A stretch of 15,386 nucleotides of DNA from the NCBI GenBank assembly GCA_023399635.1, contig JAEWOP010000193.1, positions 1 to 15,386 on the forward strand, given 5' to 3'. Origin of the DNA: Pseudomonadota bacterium. GTDB lineage: Bacteria; Pseudomonadota; Alphaproteobacteria; Rhizobiales; Rhizobiaceae. The position numbers and the translations under genes are program-made. The notes beneath the pieces were generated by a model. It saw only the letters and a list, made by a program, of their open reading frames with translations. It was not told where the DNA came from and did not search any database. Shown one piece after another: positions 6,728 through 13,837 of this stretch. Position 1 is the stretch's first letter; each line of letters opens with the position of its first letter.

Positions 6728-8071
6728 TCAGGCATCCTTGCCGCCAAACAGCTTGACCAGCAGGTTGTTGCTCTTGCCCGGAAGTCGGCCGTTGTATTCC
6801 GGCACGATGACCATGTGAGTGATTTCGCCACGACGGAAAGCCTTGAGGAACTTGTCGTAGTGCTTGAAGGCGACGCAGCCGTGTGAATCGCCTGGCGCCG
6901 AGCGCAGCAGATAGGTATGCGCCAGAAGTCCGGTGCGGCCTTGCGGATGCTTTCCATCGACGGAGGTTAGGCGGATCGCCGCAACGCCGTGGAAGGGCTT
7001 CTCGCGCATGGAAAGCTTGTAGGTGCCAGGGGGCGTCGGGCCCTTCATCTTCACATGGGTGTATTTCGGATTGTCGCGCATCTTGCCGATGCCGGAATGG
7101 GCCTCAAGCTTCGTACCATCCGGCATATGCACGACACCGTTGGTGATGTCGTAGATCGCCACCTTCTTCGTGCCCGGATTTGGCAGCGGCGCGACCGGCG
7201 CCAAGGGCTTTACGGGATTGTCTGGACGAGCATAGGCAAGCACTGTGGAGGCCGGCTCTTCCGCCTCGGTTACGGGAGCCGGACGGCCTGGCTCGGTCAG
7301 CTTCGCAGCGGCCATTGCTTCCAGCGCCTTTGCGGCAGTTTCCGGACGCGATGTCGGCAGCGGGCCTTCCATCGGCAGCGTGTCGTCCATCAGGGCGGCG
7401 ACTTCGGCCGTCCGGCCAGCCTCTTCCGCTTCAATTGCGGCCGTTTCCACAGCGCTTTCGTCCGAAAGCTCCTCGCCGTCCGCTAGGTCCGACGGGATAG
7501 AAGCGGTGACGATGGCCGCTGGAGGAAGCTCCGACCGCGGCGCCAGCGCAACCGTCTGGTTCATTGCCTCGCCCAGCATCTTCTTGACGACCTCCGCCTC
7601 CGGACGAAGCTCGGCGAGCGCCACAAACTTCTCCTCTTCGGCAGCGGAGGCAAAGGCCGCGCCGAGACTGGAAGTAAGCGCATCGTCACCGGGACGCGCC
7701 GACAAGACCGCGGCAAGCTGCGCACCTTCCAGCCGGCCTGCCTTGGGCGCGGCGGGCTGCTGATAAAGGCGTGAGAATTTGTTGATCTTGAGCGCAACCT
7801 CGCGAGAGGTTGTAGGCTCTACGGGCTCGGGCTCAGGCACGGCGACAGGCTTCAGCGAAAGCGCCAGATTGAAGCTCGGCTTGTCAACACTGCCGTGGTT
7901 GAGCGCAAGGCTGCTGACGGTCGTGGTCGCCGCAAAGATCCAGACCCCGGCAAGAGCTGCAGTGCCAAGAATAACCTTGCCAGCGAAAGCGAAGCGTGAG
8001 GGACGCTTGGTGCGGCCTGCCGGAGCATTGTTCGGGAAGGAGGTGTCGAACCTGTCGATCTCTAGCGCCAT
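6728..8071 (-). CDS. DUF2778 (Tlde1-like L,D-transpeptidase) domain protein, membrane-anchored
   Basis: 447 residues. A cytoplasmic N-terminus rich in Arg/Lys is followed by one membrane segment (about residues 31-55), so the rest is periplasmic. A long Ala/Glu/Pro-rich low-complexity stretch (~75-300) forms a spacer or stalk. The C-terminal domain (~303-425) holds the DUF2778/Tlde1 hallmarks: VHMPDGTKLEAHSG, RDNPKYTHVKMKGPTPPGTY, H385 in LLAHTYLLR, and the catalytic GDSHGCVAF with C399. By family knowledge such domains cut or exchange D-amino acids on peptidoglycan stem peptides; in Salmonella Tlde1 is a type VI effector. Here the anchor and the lack of any secretion or immunity gene nearby argue for a housekeeping envelope role (inference). 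Only a weak AACGAG precedes the ATG. It ends 6 bases from the convergent hydrolase. Confidence 0.88.
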   Translation of the reverse strand: MALEIDRFDTSFPNNAPAGRTKRPSRFAFAGKVILGTAALAGVWIFAATTTVSSLALNHGSVDKPSFNLALSLKPVAVPEPEPVEPTTSREVALKINKFSRLYQQPAAPKAGRLEGAQLAAVLSARPGDDALTSSLGAAFASAAEEEKFVALAELRPEAEVVKKMLGEAMNQTVALAPRSELPPAAIVTASIPSDLADGEELSDESAVETAAIEAEEAGRTAEVAALMDDTLPMEGPLPTSRPETAAKALEAMAAAKLTEPGRPAPVTEAEEPASTVLAYARPDNPVKPLAPVAPLPNPGTKKVAIYDITNGVVHMPDGTKLEAHSGIGKMRDNPKYTHVKMKGPTPPGTYKLSMREKPFHGVAAIRLTSVDGKHPQGRTGLLAHTYLLRSAPGDSHGCVAFKHYDKFLKAFRRGEITHMVIVPEYNGRLPGKSNNLLVKLFGGKDA

Positions 8072-8302
8072 GATACTCGTTACCCGGTCATTCTGCCAAA
8101 GCCGCTGACGCGACCATCCATTTTCATTGAGCGGCGGCTATGAGCCTTCATGCCGTTCAGCGGCTGGATTAGAGAATGCCGAAATATGGTAACCAATATC
8201 TTTACGCCCCGCCCCGTTCTGATGCTCTGCCTCTAGAGGCCAAACCTGCCGGAAGTTTAGCGGAAATACGGCGGAGAAGTGGCGGGTGCAGGAAAAGTGG
8301 TC
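8072..8302. promoter_or_regulatory. Upstream region of the DUF2778 gene
   Basis: Non-coding stretch between the DUF2778 start and the yeeE terminator hairpin. It should contain the promoter and leader of the DUF2778 gene on the minus strand. A perfect 9-base inverted repeat, AGCCGCTGA (8100-8108) and TCAGCGGCT (8157-8165), brackets 48 bases and could close a large stem in the leader. A 12-base palindrome GCCTCTAGAGGC is at 8229-8240. No convincing -35/-10 pair was identified and no tRNA-like or coding signal was seen. Confidence 0.35.
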
Positions 8303-8330
8303 GCCCCGTACCACAACTGCAGCACGGGGC
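8303..8330 (-). terminator. Terminator-like hairpin downstream of the YeeE/YedE gene
   Basis: On the minus strand, 12 bases after the transporter stop, GCCCCGT pairs perfectly with ACGGGGC across a 14-base loop. The following minus-strand bases are GACCACTTTTCC, a short and interrupted T run. It is placed where a terminator should be, but its strength is moderate. Confidence 0.5.
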
Positions 8331-8342
8331 AATGTGTCGAAT

Positions 8343-9566
8343 TCAGCCGTCCAACCGGCGGATCGAGCTGCGCTCCATGAAGAACCAGGGGCGCAGCTTG
8401 ACGCCCAAAATGTTGCCCGCAAAGGCCGCGACGGCCCAGAGGTAACCATGCAGACTGCCGGATGAAATGCCCGAGAAATACGCCCCGATATTGCAGCCAT
8501 AGGCGATGCGTGCTCCGTAGCCGAGGAGCAACCCGCCGACAACGGCTGCCAGGATCGAACGCAACGGGATATCCAGGCTCGGCGCAAACTTTCCGGCCAG
8601 CGCTGCGGCAAGCATTGCACCTGCGATGAGGCCGAAGTCCATCACTGAGGTAACATCAGCAAAGACGCTCTCGGCCAGCGCTTTGGCGTTGGCAGGTGTC
8701 TGCCAATAAGCCCAGGCGGTTGGATCGATGCCGATGAGTTGCGCACCCTTGGCGCCCCACAATGCGAAGGCAGAGGTAATGCCCCAGGGACGGCCAGCAA
8801 GCGAAAGCGTGGTAAAGTTGAGGAGCGCCAGCGCGACCGCACCGGCGACGAGCGGCCAAGGGCCACGCAGATAGCGCGCCACACCTTGACGAGGCGCTGT
8901 CGGCGCCTGCTCCAGGCTCCCATTGCGCTTCTTCTCTACGATCACCGTGATCGCAGCAATTGCAGCAAAGATCGCCAGGGACAGGAGGATGCCAGGAACG
9001 GCTCCGAGGCTCACCAGCGTCGTCGGCGGCAGCGACGGCAGGCTCGCCCACCAATCGAAATGGATCGTAGCGATGACCGAGCCGACAATGAAGAAGAACA
9101 AGGTGACCAGCATGCGCGCATTGCCGCCTCCGGCCGTAAACAACGTGCCGGACGCACAACCCCCGCCAAGCTGCATGCCGATGCCGAACATGAAGGCGCC
9201 AACGATGACGCCGGTACCGGCCGGCGACACCAAGCCACGCACCTCATTGCCGAACAGCGTACCGGAGGCGAGGAAGGGGAAGAACAGGAGAACCGTCAGC
9301 GCGAGCAGGATCATCTGCACGCGAAGCCCGCGACCCCTGCCCTCGGCAATGAAGACCCGCCAAGCAGAGGTAAAGCCGAAGGCGGCATGGTAGAGCGAGA
9401 TACCGAGCGCGCCGCCAACGAGGAAGAGCGCACCGTGCGCCGGACCATAAACGGCACCGAGTGCCAGCGTACCGACAATCAGCACCAGCAGTGCCGTCAG
9501 CCCAGGAACGCCGAGCGGTGGCAGGCTGCCAGCCTGCGGCTGAAGCGATGAGGATGCAATGGACAT
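8343..9566 (-). CDS. YeeE/YedE family sulfur-compound (thiosulfate-type) membrane transporter
   Basis: 407 residues from the ATG at 9566, chosen because GGAG (complement of 9573-9576) lies 6 bases upstream; a longer frame to 9623 has no ribosome site. The protein is very hydrophobic, with about ten membrane segments and a short cytoplasmic Lys/Arg-rich loop near residue 212. The two family signatures are present: FGIGMQLGGGCASGTLF with C137 and GYGARIAYGCNIGAYFSG with C358. In the characterised thiosulfate importer TsuA, conserved cysteines in such motifs pass the substrate through the membrane. The likely role is import of thiosulfate or a related sulfur compound. No TusA, rhodanese or sulfur-oxidation gene is adjacent, so it stands alone. 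An inverted repeat overlaps the translation start region and may regulate it. Confidence 0.92.
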   Translation of the reverse strand: MSIASSSLQPQAGSLPPLGVPGLTALLVLIVGTLALGAVYGPAHGALFLVGGALGISLYHAAFGFTSAWRVFIAEGRGRGLRVQMILLALTVLLFFPFLASGTLFGNEVRGLVSPAGTGVIVGAFMFGIGMQLGGGCASGTLFTAGGGNARMLVTLFFFIVGSVIATIHFDWWASLPSLPPTTLVSLGAVPGILLSLAIFAAIAAITVIVEKKRNGSLEQAPTAPRQGVARYLRGPWPLVAGAVALALLNFTTLSLAGRPWGITSAFALWGAKGAQLIGIDPTAWAYWQTPANAKALAESVFADVTSVMDFGLIAGAMLAAALAGKFAPSLDIPLRSILAAVVGGLLLGYGARIAYGCNIGAYFSGISSGSLHGYLWAVAAFAGNILGVKLRPWFFMERSSIRRLDG

Positions 9567-9574
9567 GGAATACT

Positions 9575-9590
9575 CCGATCGTTTGATCGG
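9575..9590. promoter_or_regulatory. Inverted repeat next to the yeeE-type start (possible operator or RNA hairpin)
   Basis: CCGATC-GTTT-GATCGG is a perfect 6+6 inverted repeat with a 4-base spacer. On the transporter mRNA its 3' arm ends inside the GGAG ribosome binding site. It could be a repressor operator or a small hairpin that masks the ribosome site. Symmetry and position are seen; the function is inferred. Confidence 0.4.
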
Positions 9591-9737
9591 TATGTAGGAA
9601 GCAGTGCCGCCTGCTTCGAGCAATCCTGTTCTGCCGGGGCTCCCTTAGGCGGAAAAGGTTTTCCATGTTCCCCCGGAATCAAGCCCGCCACCCCGGGGGA
9701 AAAGACACCGGCTCGGCGCACAGTGGCTCCAGCAGGG

Positions 9738-9766
9738 TTGTTCGGTGGGCGTCGCTGGGGTTTAAT
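9738..9766 (+). promoter_or_regulatory. Possible sigma-70-like promoter of pncA
   Basis: TTGTTC at 9738-9743 and TTTAAT at 9761-9766 are spaced by exactly 17 bases, in the right orientation and about 32 bases before the pncA start. Each hexamer has some mismatches to TTGACA/TATAAT. It is a plausible but unproven promoter. Confidence 0.4.
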
Positions 9767-9797
9767 CATACAACTATACGAACTGGAGGATCCGAAG

Positions 9798-10424
9798 ATG
9801 AAAGCCCTCTTGCTGGTCGATATCCAGAACGGCTTCTGCCCTGGCGGAAATCTGCCAGTGCCGGAAGGTGACAAGGTCGTCCCGGTCGCCAACCGCCTGA
9901 TCGAGGAAGGCGGCTATGACGTGATCGTCGCCTCCCAGGATTGGCATCCGCAGGACCACGGAAGCTTCGCCTCGCAGCATCCGGGTAAGAAGCCGTTCGA
10001 GATGGGCGAGCTCTGTGGCCGGCCGCAGATGCTGTGGCCCGATCACTGCGTTCAGGAGACGGCAGATGCCGAGTTCCATCCGGATCTCAAGGTGGATGAG
10101 GTCGACTACATTCAGCAGAAGGGTGAAAACCCGGCGATCGACAGCTACTCCGCCTTCCGCGACAACGACAGGGCGGCCATCACCGGCCTTGCAGGCTACC
10201 TGCGGGCGCAGCAGATCAACGAGCTCGACATCTGCGGGCTTGCCACCGACTACTGCGTCAAGTTTTCAGCGCTTGACGCCGTGGAGATGCTGCCTGGCGT
10301 GCAGGTCTGCTTTATCGAGGATGCCAGCCGCGGCATTGACCCTAAAGGGGTAAAGGCGGCGATTGAGGAGATGCGGGCGCAAGGAATCGGCATCGTCAAG
10401 AGCCGGCAGATCCTGAAGGATTGA
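9798..10424 (+). CDS. pncA: Nicotinamidase/pyrazinamidase
   Basis: 208 residues; converts nicotinamide to nicotinate and ammonia in NAD salvage (and activates pyrazinamide). It is a cytoplasmic isochorismatase-fold enzyme. The catalytic triad is complete: D8 in LLVDIQNGFCPGG, K108 in QQKGENPAIDSYSAF, and C153 in GLATDYCVKFSALDA. Metal ligands are D48, H50 and H54 in SQDWHPQDHGSFAS, with H83 in WPDHCVQ. The length matches the E. coli and rhizobial enzymes. The ATG at 9798 is preceded by GGAGGA at 9785-9790, 7 bases away; an upstream in-frame ATG at 9723 has no ribosome site and would place the start before the likely promoter. The gene appears to be transcribed alone. Confidence 0.96.
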   Translation: MKALLLVDIQNGFCPGGNLPVPEGDKVVPVANRLIEEGGYDVIVASQDWHPQDHGSFASQHPGKKPFEMGELCGRPQMLWPDHCVQETADAEFHPDLKVDEVDYIQQKGENPAIDSYSAFRDNDRAAITGLAGYLRAQQINELDICGLATDYCVKFSALDAVEMLPGVQVCFIEDASRGIDPKGVKAAIEEMRAQGIGIVKSRQILKD

Positions 10425-10471
10425 CAGCGAAGTCCACACCCAACCCTTCAGCAAAATCGATCAAATCATCA

Positions 10472-10488
10472 GCGCAATTGAATTGTGC
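10472..10488. promoter_or_regulatory. Inverted repeat upstream of azlC (possible operator)
   Basis: GCGCAATT-G-AATTGTGC is a 17-base inverted repeat, 7 of 8 positions perfectly complementary plus one G/T, centred 53 bases before the azlC start in the 108-base pncA-azlC gap. azlCD operons are often controlled by Lrp/AsnC-type regulators that bind short AT-centred palindromes, so an operator is reasonable. No regulator gene is adjacent. Confidence 0.4.
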
Positions 10489-10532
10489 AGCTTCCTTCCC
10501 ACCCATAAGGCTGTGCGGAAGAAGGATCTCCC

Positions 10533-11252
10533 ATGAACCGTAATGACTTCAAACAGGGCCTGAAGGGCGGCAGCATCATTGCCCTGTCTTCGGCCCCTTT
10601 CGGCGTCCTGTTCGGCGCCGTCGCCATCGACAATGGCCTGAGCTTCCTGGAAACGCTGCTGATGAGCGCGACCGTCTATGCCGGCGCAAGTCAGTTGGTG
10701 GGTATCGAACTCTTTGGTCAGCGGGTGGAGCCTTGGCTCGTGGTGCTTTCCGTTTTCGCGGTGAACTTCCGCCACATCCTCTATTCGGCGGCTCTGGCAA
10801 AATATATCCGGCACTACACGCTGCCTCAGAAGGCAGTGGCGTTCTTTCTTCTCGTCGATCCACAATTCGCCGAAGGCGTTCGACGCGGCGAGAGCGGCCA
10901 GGGCGTCAGCTTCTCCTGGTATCTCGGGTTTGGCGCGGTCGTCTACGTCTCGTGGAGCATCGCGACGATGGTCGGCGCGTGGTTCGGAAAGATGATTGGG
11001 GACCCCGCGTCCATCGGCATCGACATCCTGCTACCGGTCTATTTCCTCGGCATGGTGCTCGCCTTCCGCAGCCGCTGGGGCTTTGCGCCCGTGGTGCTGG
11101 CAAGTGCTATCGGCTCGATTGCGGCCTATCACTTCGTCGGCTCCCCTTGGCATGTTAGCCTCGGGGCGGCAGCCGGCATCCTGGTGGCGACCTTGCTGCC
11201 GCTCCCGGCCAAGAGCGCGCCGGACGCCGTTGCAGCGGACCTGGAGAGTTGA
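10533..11252 (+). CDS. azlC: AzlC-family branched-chain amino acid exporter, large subunit
   Basis: 239 residues with about six to eight hydrophobic membrane segments, the normal size for AzlC (YgaZ-type) proteins. Family signatures seen are the early SSAPFGVLFGAVA segment, SATVYAGASQL near residues 46-55 and AVNFRHILYSAALAKY near 76-91. With AzlD it forms an inner-membrane exporter of branched-chain amino acids and their analogues, as shown for B. subtilis AzlCD, YgaZH and BrnFE. AAGGA at 10522-10526 is 6 bases before the ATG. Its stop nearly touches the azlD start (TGA at 11250-11252, ATG at 11254), a sign of translational coupling and one operon. Substrate range may differ within the family. 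Confidence 0.93.
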   Translation: MNRNDFKQGLKGGSIIALSSAPFGVLFGAVAIDNGLSFLETLLMSATVYAGASQLVGIELFGQRVEPWLVVLSVFAVNFRHILYSAALAKYIRHYTLPQKAVAFFLLVDPQFAEGVRRGESGQGVSFSWYLGFGAVVYVSWSIATMVGAWFGKMIGDPASIGIDILLPVYFLGMVLAFRSRWGFAPVVLASAIGSIAAYHFVGSPWHVSLGAAAGILVATLLPLPAKSAPDAVAADLES

Positions 11253-11253
11253 G

Positions 11254-11568
11254 ATGAACGGAGAGCTTAATACAGCAACCCTCCTGCTCATATTGGCGGC
11301 CGCCGTTGCAACCTATCTGACGCGCATCGGCGGATATGTGCTGATCACGCGGATGAAAAGCATTCCGCCTCGCATGGAAGCCGCATTGAACGCTGTGCCA
11401 GCGGCCGTTTTGACCACATTGGTCGCTCCAGCCTTCTTCAACGGCGGCTGGGACGTGAAGATTTCAATGCTGGTGGCACTCGCTGTCGCGCTTCGCTTCC
11501 CCGGCTTGCTCATGCTGGGAGCCGGATGGGCGGCAGTGATGATCTGCCGCCATCTGTTCGGGCTGTAG
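11254..11568 (+). CDS. azlD: AzlD-family branched-chain amino acid exporter, small subunit
   Basis: 104 residues, all but loops hydrophobic, with about three to four membrane segments, as usual for AzlD (YgaH/BrnE). The family signature TYLTRIGGYVLITRMK is near residues 20-35, followed by EAALNAVPAAVLTTLVAPA. The ATG is one base after the azlC stop and its GGAG (11243-11246) lies inside azlC, so translation is coupled. It is required together with AzlC to form the exporter. It converges tail-to-tail with aminopeptidase P, with 11 bases between stops and no room for separate terminators. Confidence 0.93.
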   Translation: MNGELNTATLLLILAAAVATYLTRIGGYVLITRMKSIPPRMEAALNAVPAAVLTTLVAPAFFNGGWDVKISMLVALAVALRFPGLLMLGAGWAAVMICRHLFGL

Positions 11569-11579
11569 CGCCTGTCGCG

Positions 11580-13409
11580 TCAGTTGAGCGGCTCCGTCGC
11601 CTGCACCAGCCATTCCCGGATGGCAGCGTCCTCGATCAGCGGCATCAGTTTCTCACGCGTCTGCCGGTGATAGCTATCAAGCCAATCGCGTTCCTCGTTC
11701 GCCAACAGCTCGCTCAAAACGAGCCGGCGGTCGATCGGGCACCAAGTCAGCGTCTCAAACGACAGCATCGGCATGTCGCCACCGTCGATCTCCTCGGCAT
11801 CCTTCACATAGATCAGGTTCTCGATGCGGATGCCGTAGTAGCCGGGGCGGTAGTAGCCGGGTTCATTGGACAGGATCATGCCACGCAGCAGTTCCTGCGT
11901 CGACAGGCGCGCGATCCGCTGCGGCCCCTCGTGAACGGAAAGATAGGAGCCGACTCCATGGCCCGTGCCGTGGGCATAGTCTCCTCCTGCCTTCCATAGG
12001 GCGATGCGGGCCAGCGGATCGAGATCGCATCCGCGCGTGCCCTTGGGAAAGCGGGCGGTGCTAATGGCAATCATGCCCTTGAGCACCAAGGTGAAGAAGC
12101 GCTTGCGATCCTCCGGAACCTCGCCGATGGCAACGGTACGAGTGATGTCGGTGGTGCCGTTGATGTACTGGGCGCCAGAATCGATCAGGAAGAGCTCACC
12201 TTCGTTCAGCAGCCGATCAGTTTCGGTGGTCACACGGTAGTGTATGATAGCGGCATGTTCGCCCGAGCCGGAGATCGTGTCGAAGGAAATGTCCTTGAGC
12301 GGGTTCTGCATCCGCTCGCCGACGCGAACGCGCGCAGCTTCCAAAGCCTGAACGGTACCGATCTCCTTGACGCTGCCCGCGGGCTGCCGGTCGAGCCAGT
12401 AAAGGAACTCGACCATAGCTGCGCCATCCTGCAGATGCGCCCGAGCTGAGCCTTCTAGCTCCGCTTCGCTCTTGCAGGCGCGCGGCAGCTTCGCGGGATC
12501 GCTGGCCTCGATGATCCGGCCACCGGCCTCTTCCACGGCAAGCGAGAGTGCCAGCGGTGCAAGATCCGCGTCGAGCATGATCGGTCCGCGTTTCGCGTGG
12601 TCGGAGAGGAACGAGATCAGGTCGCGCGGCTCCCGCTGCTCCGCAATCTGGGCAAGATAGGCCCGCACCTCGATCCCCGTCTTCTGTTCGTGGAGAAAAA
12701 GCTGCGGCTTGCCTTCGGCGGGCACGATGGCGCGGGCGAGAGGATGAGGTGTATGTGGCACGTCATTGCCGCGAACATTAAAGATCCAAGCGACGGACGA
12801 CGGATCTGTGATCAGGACGGCTGCCGCACCCTTCTCCTTGACCTGGGCCGCGATGGTTGCGATCTTGTTGGAAGCAAGCGCGCCGGAATGCTCCTGCTTC
12901 TGGATGGATACGGCTCCCATAGGCTCGGCCGGTCGGTCGCTCCAGATCGCATCCACGGGATTGGCCGGCACGAAGACCAGCGACCCGCCGATCGCGTCTA
13001 GTGCCTTTCTCAACCGGCGCACCTCGGCAGCGGTATGGAGCCAGGGATCAATGCCAAGGCGCATGCCCTTTGCCCCTTGGCGCGGAAGCCAGAGATGTGG
13101 CGGATCGTTGACGAGGTCGCCGCCGCTGATGACGCTGCCGTCAACCTGTTCCTTGAGCTGGGTGGTATAACGGCCATCGACGAACACGATGGTGTCGGAG
13201 CGAGTAACCAATGCAACGCCAGCCGATCCGGTGAAGCCCGTGAGCCAGGAAAGGCGCTCAGCCGAAGCCGGCACATATTCGCCCTGGTACTCGTCCGCGC
13301 GCGGCACGAGAAATCCGTCAATGCCGAGATCATCGAAACGTGCGCGCAGCGCCGTTATGCGATCGCGCGCGAACTGCGGGGAGGACTTATTGTCGAAGGT
13401 CTGGAACAT
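11580..13409 (-). CDS. pepP: Xaa-Pro aminopeptidase (aminopeptidase P, M24B family), long three-domain form
   Basis: 609 residues. It removes the N-terminal residue from peptides with proline at position two, in the cytoplasm. The length fits the long eukaryotic-cytosolic-like form with two creatinase-type N-terminal domains (about 10-150 and 165-310) and a C-terminal pita-bread catalytic domain (325-550), rather than the ~440-residue E. coli PepP. All five metal ligands are visible: D410 in LIDSGAQY, D421 in GTTDITRT, H484 in GTGHGVGSYLSVHEGP, E516 in LSNEPGYY and E530 in GIRIENL. A C-terminal tail (WCPIDRRL onward) typical of this form is intact. Only a weak GGAAAA precedes the ATG. It lies downstream of prmA on the same strand but is separated from it by the oppositely oriented DUF1127 unit, so it has its own promoter. 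Confidence 0.95.
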   Translation of the reverse strand: MFQTFDNKSSPQFARDRITALRARFDDLGIDGFLVPRADEYQGEYVPASAERLSWLTGFTGSAGVALVTRSDTIVFVDGRYTTQLKEQVDGSVISGGDLVNDPPHLWLPRQGAKGMRLGIDPWLHTAAEVRRLRKALDAIGGSLVFVPANPVDAIWSDRPAEPMGAVSIQKQEHSGALASNKIATIAAQVKEKGAAAVLITDPSSVAWIFNVRGNDVPHTPHPLARAIVPAEGKPQLFLHEQKTGIEVRAYLAQIAEQREPRDLISFLSDHAKRGPIMLDADLAPLALSLAVEEAGGRIIEASDPAKLPRACKSEAELEGSARAHLQDGAAMVEFLYWLDRQPAGSVKEIGTVQALEAARVRVGERMQNPLKDISFDTISGSGEHAAIIHYRVTTETDRLLNEGELFLIDSGAQYINGTTDITRTVAIGEVPEDRKRFFTLVLKGMIAISTARFPKGTRGCDLDPLARIALWKAGGDYAHGTGHGVGSYLSVHEGPQRIARLSTQELLRGMILSNEPGYYRPGYYGIRIENLIYVKDAEEIDGGDMPMLSFETLTWCPIDRRLVLSELLANEERDWLDSYHRQTREKLMPLIEDAAIREWLVQATEPLN

Positions 13410-13659
13410 GGAGATTTTCCGGATGTGTAAGCGATGGGAACGATGATCTTAGCCGAAGCGGCGGAGATTCCACCAGAGCAAGCCGTGCCTGCATCCCGAT
13501 TGTGCATCTGCGAACTTCGTGTGAGCAGAACATCACCGCCCTATGCGTCCAGCGCATAACACCATTGATGCAGGCCCTCTGACTGAAGCGGATCCAAACA
13601 ATTATATCAAAGTCATCGAACGGGCCACGAACCAAGCCCGCGATGAAAGGATCACGACA
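13410..13659. other. Divergent intergenic region between pepP and the DUF1127 gene
   Basis: 250 bases with no convincing gene; the short frames here lack ribosome sites. It holds a perfect inverted repeat TATGCG-TCCAG-CGCATA at 13542-13558 and, on the plus strand, a possible promoter at 13579-13607 for the DUF1127 gene. The bases from 13608 to 13659 would then be its leader. The pepP promoter on the other strand could not be located. Confidence 0.5.
13579..13607 (+). promoter_or_regulatory. Possible promoter of the DUF1127 - sRNA unit
   Basis: CTGACT (13579-13584) and TTATAT (13602-13607) are separated by 17 bases on the plus strand, 52 bases before the DUF1127 start. The -35 matches the TTGACA consensus at 4 of 6 positions. 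Known DUF1127-sRNA units in Rhodobacter use heat-shock sigma factors RpoHI/RpoHII; a clean RpoH-type CTTGAA -35 was looked for and not found. Assignment is tentative. Confidence 0.35.
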
Positions 13660-13833
13660 ATGGCTACCTCAATCTTCCGCACTGCATTCGAACGCGTTGT
13701 CGCGGCGCGTGAACGTCAGGCCAGCCGTTACGTCAACGGCGTATTGATGAACCTGGACGACAAGACCCTTCGGGGCATGGGCACCAGCCGCGAAGAATTG
13801 CGCCGCAAGGGTGCATTTACCTCCGGTTTCTGA
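13660..13833 (+). CDS. DUF1127 small protein, possibly RNA-binding
   Basis: 57 residues, strongly basic and Arg-rich. The start is the ATG at 13660, with AAAGGA at 13646-13651 eight bases upstream; longer in-frame versions would include promoter-like DNA. The DUF1127 pattern covers nearly the whole protein: an Arg-rich amphipathic helix (FERVVAARERQASRYV), then MNLDDKTLRGMGTSREELRRKG, where the Leu-Asp-Asp, Leu-Arg and Gly-x-Ser-Arg positions match the family. From established work, the Rhodobacter sphaeroides DUF1127 protein CcaF1 binds RNA and helps mature the CcsR small RNAs encoded directly downstream of it; other rhizobial DUF1127 proteins affect phosphate, carbon and stress physiology. 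The hairpin chain following this gene fits the same arrangement. Transcription probably continues to the terminator at 13950. Confidence 0.88.
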   Translation: MATSIFRTAFERVVAARERQASRYVNGVLMNLDDKTLRGMGTSREELRRKGAFTSGF

Positions 13834-13837
13834 TCAC

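Larger units (their letters stand above)
9567..9797. other. Divergent intergenic region between the YeeE-type transporter and pncA
   Basis: 231 bases separate the two divergent starts and no plausible gene lies within. Besides the inverted repeat beside the transporter start, a 9-base-pair hairpin sits at 9668-9701 (arms 9668-9676 and 9693-9701, 16-base loop) and a possible promoter for pncA at 9738-9766. The GC-rich hairpin is upstream of that promoter on the plus strand, so it could belong to the transporter transcript leader or be a binding site. Confidence 0.5.

Noticed and set aside
8229..8240. Perfect 12-base palindrome GCCTCTAGAGGC
   Set aside because: Its arms have no loop and no gene start is nearby on the plus strand; a single short palindrome of this size is expected by chance and nothing links it to a regulator.
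8739..9551. A 270-codon plus-strand open frame opposite the sulfur transporter
   Set aside because: Its Arg/Glu/Gln-rich composition is what the antisense of a hydrophobic membrane protein gives; there is no ribosome site or recognisable domain.
12756..12769. TGGCACGTCATTGC, resembling a sigma-54 -24/-12 promoter
   Set aside because: The spacing between the GG and GC elements is one base too short, and it lies inside aminopeptidase P, reading against that gene with no gene start close downstream.
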